64,000 nucleotides of DNA from Neurospora intermedia (Eukaryota > Ascomycota > Sordariomycetes > Sordariales > Sordariaceae). Numbering within the stretch: position 1 is the first letter of the stretch; each line of letters opens with the position of its first letter. The translations under genes were made by a program, and so were the position numbers. Under the pieces are notes generated by a model, which was not told the DNA's origin, made no database searches, and saw only the letters and a list, made by a program, of their open reading frames with translations. Shown in pieces: positions 31,351 to 41,828 of the stretch. The DNA lies in NCBI GenBank assembly GCA_037102815.1, contig BTPP01000006.1:2294001-2358000 (forward strand), given 5' to 3'.

Positions 31351-32679
31351 TTAGCAGCAAGCAACCGGCCTGACCATATCAGCATTAGGCTTCGGCACCA
31401 TGGGCGTCTGAGGACGAGGAATAGGATCGATGTCAATGTCATCGATGCACTCATCATCATCGGAATCGTCGCTGGTGACAGGGACTAGGGGAGTCTGAGG
31501 GCGAGGGACGGGCATCTCATCATCATCGCCGTTGGGGTGGGGAGTAGGAGGGCGGGGAGCGGGCTTGGAGTCGCCTTCGCCGTCGTCGGAGTTGGGAACA
31601 GGGACGAGAGGGGTTTGGGGACGGGGAATAGGGTCGATGTCGTCGAGGCATTCATCGTCGGAATCGTCGGAAGTGACGGGGACTAGGGGAGTTTGGGGAC
31701 GAGGAACGGGCATCTCTTCGTCGAGGCAATCGTCATCAGAGTCGTCGCTGGTGACAGGAACGAGTGGGGTCTGGGGACGAGGGACCGGCATCTCGTCGTC
31801 GAGGCACTCGTCGTCGGAGTCGTCGCTGGTGACAGGGACTAGAGGAGTCTGCGGACGAGGAAACGGCATCTCTTCGTCGAGGCACTCATCGTCGGAATCG
31901 TCGCTGGTGACCGGGACGAGTGGGGTCTGCGGACGAGGGACCGGCATCTCATCATCGATGCATTCATCGTCAGAGTCATCAGATGTAACCGGGACTAGAG
32001 GAGTCTGAGGACGAGGGACCGGCATCTCTTCGTCGAGGCACTCGTCATCAGAATCATCAGAGGTAACCGGGACGAGTGGGGTTTGGGGACGAGGGACCGG
32101 CATTTCTTCATCGAGGCACTCATCGTCAGAGTCATCAGAGGTAACCGGGACCAAAGGAGTCTGTGGGCGAGGAACGGGCATCTCTTCGTCAACGCATTCA
32201 TCGTCAGAGTCATCGCTGGTGACAGGAACGAGTGGGGTCTGGGGACGAGGGACCGGCATGTCGTCGTCGAGGCACTCGTCATCAGAGTCATCAGAGGTAA
32301 CCGGGACCAAAGGAGTCTGTGGGCGAGGGACGGGCATGTCATCGCTATTGGGCACCGGGACTAGAGGGGTCTGCGGGCGGGGGATAGGGTCCAACTCGAG
32401 GTGGTCACCATTGGGGTGAGGGGTAGGGGGTCGAGGAGCGGGCTTAGAATCGCCCTCACCGTCAGAGTTGGGGACCGGGACCAAGGGGGTCTGAGGGCGA
32501 GGAATAGGGTCGTCCCTCTTCAAGGGGCCGGACTCGAAGCCACAGTTGTCGGGCTTGTTGGGACCGGGGCTGCCGGGACGAGGCTTGCCGGGCTCGGTGG
32601 AGGTGGTGTAGTCCGACTCCGGATGGTACGCCTTGAGAGAGACGTGGGTGAAAGTCTGGGTAGCGATGCAAGTAGTCAT
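31351..32679 (-). CDS. Acidic tandem-repeat protein, nine 26-residue units
   Basis: A single exon of 442 residues, starting at the ATG at 32679 (MTTCIATQTFTHVSLKAYHP). The longer open frame upstream is leader. I recognise no known domain, signal peptide or membrane helix. Residues 115-348 are nine consecutive 26-residue units of the form MPVPRPQTPLVPVTSDDSDD followed by ECLDEE or a close variant. Five looser copies flank the array, so the core PRPQTP(L/M)VP occurs 14 times. Each unit pairs a proline-rich part holding a TP site with an acidic part (TSDDSDDE) that matches casein kinase 2 preference. All nine tandem units carry one Cys after the acidic stretch, and the protein ends in CC. The Pro-rich and acidic composition predicts an extended, disordered, possibly multiply phosphorylated chain. 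Binding of a repeated ligand or metal, or disulfide cross-linking, is speculative. Confidence 0.82.
   Translation of the reverse strand: MTTCIATQTFTHVSLKAYHPESDYTTSTEPGKPRPGSPGPNKPDNCGFESGPLKRDDPIPRPQTPLVPVPNSDGEGDSKPAPRPPTPHPNGDHLELDPIPRPQTPLVPVPNSDDMPVPRPQTPLVPVTSDDSDDECLDDDMPVPRPQTPLVPVTSDDSDDECVDEEMPVPRPQTPLVPVTSDDSDDECLDEEMPVPRPQTPLVPVTSDDSDDECLDEEMPVPRPQTPLVPVTSDDSDDECIDDEMPVPRPQTPLVPVTSDDSDDECLDEEMPFPRPQTPLVPVTSDDSDDECLDDEMPVPRPQTPLVPVTSDDSDDDCLDEEMPVPRPQTPLVPVTSDDSDDECLDDIDPIPRPQTPLVPVPNSDDGEGDSKPAPRPPTPHPNGDDDEMPVPRPQTPLVPVTSDDSDDDECIDDIDIDPIPRPQTPMVPKPNADMVRPVACC
31636..32337. repeat. 78-bp coding tandem repeat array (9 units)
   Basis: Nine contiguous 78-bp units inside the acidic repeat protein, 702 bp in all. 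The units differ mostly at third codon positions. Long identical blocks recur at multiples of 78 bp. For example, near 31750 and 32219 they are six units apart, and at 32141 and 32297 two units apart. This indicates past unequal exchange or gene conversion within the array. Confidence 0.95.
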
Positions 32680-33962
32680 TTTGTTGATGTTTTGGTAGTT
32701 GTTGGTTGTTAGATGTGGGTTGCTATTGTTGTAGTAGTGGTTCTCGTTGGTGTGAAGATGTAGATGCTGATGGTGATGAGGAAAAGAAGACCAGCAACAG
32801 GTCGGGGAATGGTTTGTTATATGCACTTTCAAGTCACATACTGTAGAGTTACGGGCTCTCTGGTTTGCGCAACTTTGGAGGCTTGTCGATGCATCGTGTT
32901 CACGAAGCAGATCTTGGAAGCAGCACTGTTGGTGTCGACACAGAGAGATGATTCACGAGAGTGTTTGTCGTCTTGTATTTCACGACATAGTCCGGTATCA
33001 GCGGAACCAACACCATGATGGGCTTCGGCACCGACAACACAAGTTTGATGCAGAAACACGCACAGCTATGACAAGTGTTGGCCGTGGGTGGCGAATGGAT
33101 GATTCTCTGGTTCGACAATCTTCGACAAAGATCCCGACAGCTGCCATGTCGTTGGCTTCGGAAGCTGTTTTCTTGGATCAACAATCGAGCGCAGAATATT
33201 CGAGGCAACAATGCCATAACCAACGAAGCACCGTCAAGCTTCACCAAACGCGGCCCGCTCGTTTCAAAATGCGATGATTTTCCGAAGACGCCGAGACACA
33301 GCGCATTCTAAAATTCTCAAGGTTGTTCGCCAACGCCCACTACGTACCAGGAAACACATATCCACAAGTCTAGACCACATTGCTCACAACTCTGATGTAG
33401 CAGTAGATGCCGACTCATTACCAATCACCTATGCCATGGCGATTCGGGCCTCGAGCAAGCATGCGTCTCTGCTGCTATCAGAAAACCGTTTGGGACATTT
33501 GCCGTGCACTCGATAGTATAAGAAGGAGCGATCGAGCACCAAAACTAAGGTGAGCATTATTAATTCTTTTAACACACACCCGCCACTTCCAATCCGAGCC
33601 AAACTATTTCCTGTCTACATTGAAATGTTTTTTTCTTCCTATTCATGAATGAGCTTACTCGATCCTAGCTTCTATTTCATTCCGAATTTGGGCAACAAAC
33701 GAAGAGAAACTGGTTGGTAATCACTGATCAGTTGGACAACCGAATGGTTGACATTGCGAGATATGAAGTAGATCTACTATTCATCGCCAACATTGATACC
33801 CGGAAATACCTTCCTACCACATTCCACCACAAAATAAAGAAAACATAACCAAAAAAAAAAACCGGAAACCCCCCGAGATCGTTCATACGCCTGCACCAAA
33901 GCTGCCCCCTTCACCATCCACCCACACCACCCACACGTCATCAACCCTCCTCTCTAGGTAAT
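32680..33962. other. Upstream region of the repeat-protein gene
   Basis: Promoter and leader of the minus-strand repeat gene, and 3' flank of the next minus-strand gene. The stretch at 33540-33870 is relatively AT-rich. No supported gene. Confidence 0.5.
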
Positions 33963-34652
33963 CTAATGCTTATAAGTAATAATACACCCCTCATCCCTCA
34001 ACCCCTTAAACTCCACCACATGCAATCCCAACTCCTCCGCGTACTTGCACCTCGTCATGGAATCCACGATCCAACAAAGCTGCATCGCCCACATCTTGAT
34101 ATTCTCCAGGTAACAGCCCGCCCACGGGCTATTTCGCATCTGGTCGTGGTTGCGTATCCACACGTTCAAGAAGAAAAAAATGATGTGGTGGTTCGGTCTC
34201 CAAGTCGCCTTGCTCGGGTTCTTGCGCTGGTATTCCCTGGTGCCGAAGATGCCCTGGAAGAGCGGGATGACGTGGTAGACGGGGCAGGGGATCGTGGAGG
34301 ATTTTATAAAGGGGTCTGCAGGAGGGGGGACGTTGATGGTGGTGGTGGTAGCTGGAGGGGTAGAGGAGGCGGACTTGCGGGAAGCAGCTAGGGGCTTGAG
34401 AAAGTCACGCTCGAATTCGGTCCAAAAGGGTGCGATGGCTGGAGAGGCGAGCCAGGCGGTGAAGGTGTCGTAGTCGGTGAAACCGGCTTTTTTGGAGGCG
34501 GGCTCGAGGATGGCGCGGTGTTTGGGGCTGTTCATCTCTTCGATGGTGAGGAAGGTGTTGATGTTTTGGGAGTCGGCGGGGGAGGCCGGCATCTTGGGTG
34601 GAGATACCAGGGGTTGTTGTTGGTTGGTTGGTTGAGTGTTTGGGGTGGTCAT
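33963..34652 (-). CDS. Protein of unknown function, 229 residues
   Basis: A single exon with its start at the first true ATG (34652); the codon 6 nt upstream is TTG. The N-terminus is Gln/Pro/Thr-rich. A likely ordered domain follows (FTDYDTFTAWLASPAIAPFW and FERDFLKPLA), then a Ser/Thr/Pro linker and a second aromatic-rich domain near the C-terminus (HHIIFFFLNVWIRNHDQM, MWAMQLCWIVDSMTRCKYAE). No signal peptide; the hydrophobic stretches are too short for clear membrane helices. I recognise no family. The coherent frame, the two blocks of folded-protein composition and the C-ending codons support a real gene. An intron that shortens or extends it cannot be excluded. Confidence 0.65.
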   Translation of the reverse strand: MTTPNTQPTNQQQPLVSPPKMPASPADSQNINTFLTIEEMNSPKHRAILEPASKKAGFTDYDTFTAWLASPAIAPFWTEFERDFLKPLAASRKSASSTPPATTTTINVPPPADPFIKSSTIPCPVYHVIPLFQGIFGTREYQRKNPSKATWRPNHHIIFFFLNVWIRNHDQMRNSPWAGCYLENIKMWAMQLCWIVDSMTRCKYAEELGLHVVEFKGLRDEGCIITYKH

Positions 34653-35962
34653 TGTCAAGTTGTTGTTGTTGTTTTTGTTGTAAAGTTGCTGATGTAAAGC
34701 TTGTTATTGCTCTTTTTGTGTGATGTTGCTGTTGTGCAGATTTTAATGCTTCGGAGATTGCTTGATGTGTTGTCGAAAGTCAAGATGAGCTATCACCTGG
34801 AATACTTATATATCATATGGCTTGGCCGTCATCATGAGACGGAGGTAAGCAATCAAAGAGAGCTGTTTTGGCTTGATCGTGGATGTGAGACAGCGGCGAC
34901 TAACGTCATGAATGCTTGAGCTGTGCTCTGAAAGAGAAAATTGTTCGAAATACATCCTCACTGTTCAGTTTCTGACACTTGTAACAGCGCAGGTGTTCTT
35001 CCCTGTTCCTACGGATACATGGACCCGGTGTTCCCGTGTCAAAACAAAGAAAATGACAGCATTGACAAACCTGTTCAGTGAACAAGACGGGAATTCACAG
35101 CCACAGAAACTAGAACCCTGTTAAGTGGCCGAGCTCTGTCCCAAAGACAAAGAGATGGCTAGTCTCTACTCTGGCATGTGCTGCATAGGGGGGATCGATT
35201 ATGGGGAGTTATCAATCATGTCTTGCTTTCAAACATACGATGTCGACAAGTGCATTATTCACAAAAGAAAACATGGGACTGGCAAAGTTGGCAAACTTGA
35301 TGTGAAATGAAGATATGATATATTTCCAGGCCTACATAGGATGTAAATCATCTCAACTAACAAATTAGCAAGTGCAGCGACCGTAACTCCTGAGAGGGAA
35401 TGACTCAAGTAGAATGATATTTGATAGTGCTGAAGCGACAGTCACCCTAACGTACCACTTGATAACCGGTGTTGCTGTCAAATACGAGTTCGTCAAGAAT
35501 ATCTAGGACGATGATCCAATCCGTCGCCCAAGCCCTTACGTCCGCCGAGTGCGCATTGCGCCAGCCGCTTCATAGAGCATGTTGTGACTTAGCTCGTTTT
35601 GACTCATAGCAAAATCAGAATCAACCTTGATGATGGGGAAATCGCCAGATCTCTGCCGCGTGACACTTGATATGTTCGTGCTGATGACAAATTATATAAA
35701 TGGACAGATGCGATAAGCGAGCACACATAACCTCTAGTCATGGACGCTTGTCATTACAACCACGAGCTGTTGTTCACGGTTCCAGGGTATGGGCAGTAAA
35801 ACCGGTCTCAGAAAAACTCTAATGGCCGAGTGTTAAAAGAGAGAAACAACTGTGTCCTGGAGAACGAGACACCGACAGTTTACAATGGGATGGTGACGGC
35901 CATGGATCTATGACGGCCTTTGTCCACTTGGCATTCTGTTGACTGAACATGTGATTGAAGGC
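34653..35962. other. Intergenic region
   Basis: Upstream of the 229-residue gene and downstream of the AlkB-type gene. A (TTG)n tract lies just before 34680. No supported gene. Confidence 0.5.
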
Positions 35963-37098
35963 TCAGTCCCTCATCTGCCTAACATTGATATTGATGCGCT
36001 TGTTCTTCATCCAGCCCCTCCAAGCCTCATACTTTCCATCTTCGGCGGGCCAATCCTCCAGCCACTCGGGACAGGTGCCCTTGAAGATTTTGGGCACACC
36101 ATGCCAGGCAAACCTGGACTCCTTGGTCATGTAAATGATGTCGCCGGACCGTAGCCTTAGCAGCAAGAACTTCTTGTCGCTCTTGCCACTTTCACTTTCT
36201 GCGGATCCCTTTTGCTTTTCCTCTTCCGACACCTTGCCCCAGTCTTCGGGGCAAATCATGAAGAGCGAATCACAGCCTATACTCAAGCTGACCAGGCCTT
36301 TGTCGGTTTCTTCTGAGACATCGCGGTGCATCATCATGGTATCGCCGGGGGTGTAGAAGTTTACAATGGCCGCTTGCGCCTGAGTCTCGGGAAACAGGGT
36401 CTCCAAAAGACCGGCAATGTCTTTGGGAAACTCGGGGGGCAGCTCGCCCGGGTAAACGCGGTTCGTCCAGTCATACTGTCCACCCAGGGTGACCCAGTGT
36501 AGCTTGCGGTTGAAGACTTGCTGAAAAGTGAGAGGCTTGTGTACAGAAGGGTCCTTTGGCTCAAAACACGTCTCGGAATCTGGAGGGTAGGAGAAGAAGG
36601 ATTCCTGAAGGCCTGTTTCGGGATCCACGGGCGGGTAGGGGAGCTTGAAATGGAGATGCATGTTGGTCTGGTGATGGGGTTGGTTGAGATCGCGGTGGAT
36701 GATGTTGCGCAGGAGCGTCTTTTGCACCTCGGGGGGAATGAGATTTGGGAGAATCAAGAGACCTTTTGGGGTTGGTCAGCAAAGATTCGCGAAGAAGAGG
36801 GATCCAGGATTTTGAGTTCACCAGGCAAGAGAGGATGGTAATAGATGGGGGCGTCCTTGTCTGTGCGGAACTCTGGTGAGTCCTCGGGGCAGATATAGCT
36901 GAAGGACTTGTTCAAGGTTTTGGTAGGAATGGAGCCAGCGAGCACAAACTCGGGGGCTTTTTCGGGACTGCGCAAGTCATCGATCTCGGGGCTGTTCATG
37001 ACAATTTTCTGGTCGACTTTGGCGAACGACTTCCACTTGAGCCGCAGCTCATCCGACGGCTGCTCATGCGCATCCAGGTCATGGTGTCCACCCATCAT
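35963..37098 (-). CDS. AlkB-type 2-oxoglutarate/Fe(II) dioxygenase
   Basis: AlkB-family enzymes oxidatively remove alkyl groups from nucleic acids or proteins, using Fe(II) and 2-oxoglutarate. Exons 37098-36822 and 36762-35963 give 358 residues. The 59-nt intron (GTGAAC, CTGACC, AAAAG) restores the smooth junction LLPGLLILPNLIPPE. Iron ligands are visible: His and Asp in MMMHRDVSE and the distal His in RFAWHGVPKI. The 2-oxoglutarate-binding RININVR motif (RxNxxxR pattern) is near the C-terminus. SLSIGCDSLFMIC forms the core strand between the metal ligands. An N-terminal extension of about 110 residues precedes the fold. The gene is divergent from cdc-2 with 1.3 kb between starts. Substrate (DNA, RNA or protein) cannot be told from sequence. 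Confidence 0.93.
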
Positions 37099-38410
37099 CT
37101 TGGGAATCGGGTGGTTCTTTTGAGCGAGATATCCAAAAAGAAAACAGAAAAGTGACCGAAGAAATGGATATGAGTATATAAGTTGACTCCTTCCGAGTCC
37201 TCGTGTGACGTTGCGGATTTGGAGTAGGTAAGTATCGTGAGATGAAATTGTGGAGACTCCAGTGAAGCTTCAGACGGATGTCGAGTTGAGGCTGGGCGTC
37301 TGAATGGCTGGAGCCTCTGTTTGGCGCCACAAGTCAGGGGTAGTCAACAGAGGTCGTGGCTACTCTACCCCATCTTGGTGGGCTGTCGGGTACAAGTACA
37401 CCGGCACCGAGGGGATGGACGGACTTCCGGCGTTGTATGTTCCAAGTACTTGCTAGAACTAGGTAGGTAGAGGTACATACCTAGAGTTTGAAAGTTGACC
37501 TACCTTGACCTCGGAGTACCGACCAGGAAAGCGGGCATTTTTGAACGCGTTCATTCCTCCCTTGCAGTCCCCTCCAGTGGTTTCCATGGTGCCGTCGCGG
37601 TCCGCGCTTTTTGTGTTGACACGGATTTCCGTTGCAAGCGCCAAGTAAGCCCGACGTAATCGTCCCGTCTCCAACCATTCGGATGCCCGTCTAGAATAAA
37701 ACCTACTGTACTGCATTACAGCGGACCACCCCCTGGACTGTCCTCTAAATCCGACACTCAGACGACAACTATAACTTCACAACCTCAACTTGAACGCCCA
37801 CCGCCTCTCCTTCCTTGAGAATCTCTGTCCCTTCACCGTCACGGTCCCTTAGTATCAAGAAGTTGCAGGAACAACGGACGACAATTACATCGCTCGCTGC
37901 GTCATATTGCATTTCCATCAGCGGCCTTTCGCATTCAGCCCTCGGCCCAGGACCACCCGTCGACATTCACGGCACCATCATCACGACCCAAAAGTCAACA
38001 CCAAAACAAAGTATTTACGGTAGTACTGTAGCCTTTTGACGGCAACGACGGACGATTCCACCTTTTTTTTGTTTACCGATCCGCCACCGCGCTCCCTTTG
38101 GACACTACCTATCCTTGGCTGGACCTTGACTCTCCAAGGATCAATCTCAAGAAAGCGACCCTTTGACGGCGGTCACTTTCTCCATCCGCCGCCGCCCCAC
38201 GCTTCGTTCTGGGCTTTTCCATCACTGTGCTTCAGCGCTAGGTACAACATCCTTCGTCGTAATCGTCCCCCACCACGACGACCACGATCACCAGGTACCA
38301 CCCCAACCGACTACTAGTTCTACGACTCCAGTCAAGGTCAATTCTTTTCCTCCAAGGACTTTCAAACCACCCATCTCAGCATAGCGGCCTGGACGGGTAA
38401 CAGAGCAACC
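37099..38410. other. Divergent promoter region of AlkB-type gene and cdc-2
   Basis: A 1.3 kb shared upstream region. It contains an ACGCGT hexamer at 37545-37550 within GAACGCGTTC and an AGGTAGGT octamer at 37461-37468. A C-rich, CACC-rich leader precedes the cdc-2 start at 38411. No gene is supported in it. Confidence 0.55.
37545..37550. promoter_or_regulatory. ACGCGT (possible MCB/MBF site)
   Basis: ACGCGT is the core bound by MBF (Mbp1-Swi6) at G1/S genes in yeasts. Here it is embedded in a 10-bp palindrome between a dioxygenase gene and cdc-2. The hexamer also occurs several times elsewhere in this window (near 46253, 49794 and 55370), so the match is weak evidence. Confidence 0.25.
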
Positions 38411-39567
38411 ATGGAGAACTATCAGAAGCTAGAAAAGATTGGCGAGGGTACAACATCCCCTTCTACTTCTTCTACCCCTCCACCTTGGCTCTCTTCCTTC
38501 CATGTCCCGTACTGACATCCCACCTTCCGCATAGGAACGTATGGTGTCGTCTACAAGGCCCGCGACTTGGCTAACAGCGGGCGCATCGTTGCCCTCAAGA
38601 AGATCCGTCTCGAAGCCGAAGATGAGGGCGTCCCCTCCACCGCCATCCGCGAGATCTCGCTGCTCAAGGAGATGCGCGACCCCAACATTGTGCGCCTCCT
38701 CAACATTGTCCATGCCGACGGCGGTCAGGGCCATAAGCTGTATCTTGTCTTCGAATTCCTCGATCTTGATCTTAAGAAATACATGGAGGCTCTTCCTGTC
38801 AGCGACGGTGGTAGGGGCAAGGCCCTCCCCGAAGGAACGGGCGCCGGACTGCACAATTTGGGACTGGGCGAGGATATCATCAAAAAGTTCATGAGCCAGC
38901 TTTGCGAGGGCGTCCGATACTGCCACAGCCACCGTGTCCTACACCGCGATCTCAAGCCCCAGAACCTGCTCATCGACCGCGATGGCAACTTGAAGCTAGC
39001 GGATTTCGGTCTCGCCCGCGCCTTTGGTGTTCCACTCCGTACTTATACCCACGAGGTCGTCACATTGTGGTACCGTGCACCCGAAATTCTGCTGGGTGGT
39101 CGTCAGTACTCGACCGGTGTCGATATGTGGTCCGTTGGTTGCATCTTTGCCGAAATGTGCACACGCAAGCCCTTGTTCCCTGGTGATTCGGAAATTGACG
39201 AGATCTTCAAGATCTTCCGGTACGTTTATGCAGTTACCTTTCCTTGGCACCTCTCTGCTTCTCCCCTAGTATGCCATACTGACCTCTTCTTCCTTCAAAT
39301 AGTCTGCTTGGAACCCCTACTGAGGACATCTGGCCCGGCGTCACCTCCTATCCCGACTTCAAGGCATCCTTCCCCAAGTGGGTACGCGACTACAACGTAC
39401 CGCTTTGCCAAAATCTTGACGATGTCGGTCTTGAGCTACTTGAATCCATGCTTGTCTACGATCCTGCTGGCCGAATCTCTGCCAAGGCAGCGTGCAATCA
39501 CCCTTACTTTGAGGACTACAACCCCAAGCCAAAGAGCAAATACCGCGACAGCAGCAGATACGCCTAG
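38411..39567 (+). CDS. cdc-2: PSTAIRE cyclin-dependent kinase (Cdc2/CDK1)
   Basis: This is the main cell-cycle kinase, which drives S phase and mitosis with its cyclins. Exons 38411-38447, 38535-39219 and 39303-39567 give 328 residues. The glycine loop GEGTYGVV includes the inhibitory Thr14/Tyr15 pair. VALKKIRLE holds the catalytic Lys, followed by the exact PSTAIRE cyclin-binding helix. [10 protein letters not shown] and [10 protein letters not shown] are the catalytic loop and DFG motif. The activation segment is [20 protein letters not shown] roughly 25-residue insertion ([20 protein letters not shown]) sits before the alpha-D/E region, as in other filamentous ascomycete Cdc2 proteins but not in yeast Cdc28. 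The first exon is just 37 nt and splits the glycine loop. PSTAIRE also occurs in CDK2/Pho85-like kinases, but the whole pattern and [13 protein letters not shown] fit CDK1 best. Confidence 0.96.
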
Positions 39568-41302
39568 GGGCGTTCGTCAAGGTCGATGAAAGAGCGTCAT
39601 GGCAATAGCAGACCGACTATCCAAGATTCGCAGCCGGCTGCTTAGGTTCGGTCGGATCTCGGTGACCTCAAAGTGGGCAGTTCGTTGCAAGGGTACAGAC
39701 CTTGTGATTCTACCAGTAGCGAGTGAGGTCGACACACCGAAACGGTGACAGAAACAAACTGTCATTGTCACACCTGAAGCATATCATAGCATCCCACTTT
39801 GCTTTCAGGATACTCGAAAACATGTTATTCGACACATCAAATTCCCCACACCTACATTTTGTTGTATGTAGGGTTGTGTTTTTAGGGAACAGCGTTCAAG
39901 GGGGTCATGGGTAAAGGAATTACATTGGAATGGAGTTCTGTATTACACGAATCGGTGTTATCTGGAAGAGCAAACGGCATTCAAGGGATGGGGCTTTTCT
40001 GTTAGCCCTGGTGCATATTAGGGAGTTGTGGTGTGAAGTGTACTGTAGACAGGGAGGGACCAGGCGCAAGACATTGTTCCAATAAAGATCTCGCATGTAC
40101 ATACCCCCCTTTTCCAAACACCGGTCCTTCGTTTGAAAACGCGAAGTGATGTCAGCTGTTCCTTCATCTTTCATTTGCTCCATTTCTTTCTCCTTGCTCT
40201 GTTTTATGTTGCCATTGATCGATTGCTCATGTTGTCTTCTTGACTGTCTTTCTTTCTGACAAGCGCTCACACCACCGCATTACATGCCCCCCAATATTAT
40301 AGGCATTCGCTTTCTCAGACCCAGCAAACGGCACCTCAGCATATGGAACTGCAGTCATCATCATACTGACAGCGGTAATGAAGAATACTTTCAGAACAAC
40401 CTAGCTGACTCAAGCCTGTACCAAGCAGTTGGCTCCCAACATCTCGGCTATCAAAAGGGCATTGTATCAGTGGATTGGCAACCACTCAACAAGTCAGATC
40501 AGGCGTCATAGGGAGGCTATATACCTACCTGCAATGCACTCACTGAAGCTCTACCTAGTCTTAGTATCTCAACCGTAGTGTTGCGTTGTGTGGCATCCAG
40601 ACACTCACTCCATCGGGGCCGTACCATTTTTTGCCTGTTTAACGGTCTGTATTCAACACAAACAGGAAACAGGAGCTTTATCTCGCCAATCGGTGGACCG
40701 GCATTTACCATCTTATCTTATCTTAAACGTACATATTTGGCCTTGGAGGTATTGAACTTGAGAGGAAGGGCTTGATGTTGCGATGCTCGGTATTCATGTC
40801 AACATCAATGTTAGGTAGGAACTTGGTATTGACCATAGTACCTCAAGTAGTAAGTCCACGAGCAGGCTGCAGTGAGGCAGAGCGGGACGCTACGCTTGAG
40901 TGAATCTATGATGGGACTTGAGAAAGATTTCCGAATCCGAAGACCTATACAGAACGACATAAGCAACTGGACTATTTGCAGGAGCAAATCTTGCTATGTT
41001 GTCCATACTTTTGAGTCGAAGAACGCCTTTGATGTTGACATAGGGTCATGTTACGAATCTGCTGTTGCTGTCAACCCATTCACTCCGAGGCAACTGGCCG
41101 GACCTGTTTGACCAGAACTCTGATGATCCTACCTTCATGTAAAGACTGTTTCCTCCTATTACGTCCAGCTAATGTAAGATGATGTGGGTATACTAAGGAC
41201 TGCATTCGGTTCTGGGCGACGACTGCCACAGCTCGATAAGAGAAAGAACAACCCAGAAAATGACCGAGACCAAAGGCAAAAAAGAAAAAGAGAAAAGAAA
41301 AG
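39568..41302. other. 3' flank of cdc-2 and intergenic DNA
   Basis: A possible polyadenylation signal (AATAAA, 40081-40086) lies 514 nt after the cdc-2 stop. An ACCTACCT octamer is at 40523-40530. No gene is seen before the 5S rRNA gene. Confidence 0.5.
40081..40086 (+). terminator. AATAAA, candidate cdc-2 polyadenylation signal
   Basis: The AATAAA hexamer is on the coding strand of cdc-2, but 514 nt downstream of its stop, so the 3' untranslated region would be long. Confidence 0.25.
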
Positions 41303-41421
41303 ACATACAACACCAGGGATTCGCTGGTCGTCACCGACCCAACTACTAGTCTGGCCCTCACTGGCTTATCTATGGGAGAGCGGACGGGATCCCGAGTTTT
41401 CCAGTGGGTATGGTCGTATGT
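41303..41421 (-). rRNA. 5S ribosomal RNA
   Basis: Read on the minus strand, the gene starts ACATACGACCATACCCACTG and ends GGTGTTGTATGT, 119 nt in all. The termini pair to form helix I (ACATAC with GTATGT). The sequence matches the main Neurospora 5S type as I know it. The internal promoter region (box A to C, about +50 to +97) is intact. A TATAA element lies at -26 to -30. Downstream on the same strand come T-rich runs that act as polymerase III terminators. Neurospora 5S genes are scattered singly through the genome instead of lying in the rDNA repeat, and this is one such copy. Confidence 0.97.
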
Positions 41422-41446
41422 GATAGAACTTTCATAGCTGTGGCGC

Positions 41447-41451
41447 TTATA
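41447..41451 (-). promoter_or_regulatory. TATA element of the 5S rRNA gene
   Basis: TATAA on the minus strand at -30 to -26 from the 5S 5' end. Neurospora 5S genes share an upstream TATA box at about this position that is needed for transcription, in contrast to 5S genes with only internal promoters. Confidence 0.8.
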
Positions 41452-41828
41452 TTCATCCTTCTGACTTTGTAGATGCCGATTATGCTTTCTTTCTGCGCTC
41501 AGACTGCCTGCAAAATAGCAATACATGAACTTTATTCTGATGGCGACCGCTAATCTTGCTTGCCGCCCATATGAAATTCCCACTCAGATAGTAGGTATGT
41601 TGAGGAGGAGGTGGAAAACTCTTGTCAAGAAGTCCTATCGAACAGTTGATCTGGTTCAGTGTATCAGAAGTTGGTTGGTAGTATGAAGAGCGCGAGTCCT
41701 CACGACTTTAAGCATCTTACGTTCCTCATCACTCTAGCCGACTCAACGGAGGCTTTTCACTGCAATCCTCAAGTCTCTTGACTTTCAGGCCTCTTACCTA
41801 CTTCAAGCACACAAAGTCAATCATCACC

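Noticed and set aside
31636-32337. Regular direct repeats as a CRISPR array
   Set aside because: The repeats are contiguous, coding and without unique spacers, and the genome is eukaryotic.
31532-32364. Plus-strand open frames opposite the acidic repeat array
   Set aside because: The 78-bp unit is a multiple of three, so any frame that is open once stays open through the array; the products are Gly/Ser/Arg runs without leader or context.
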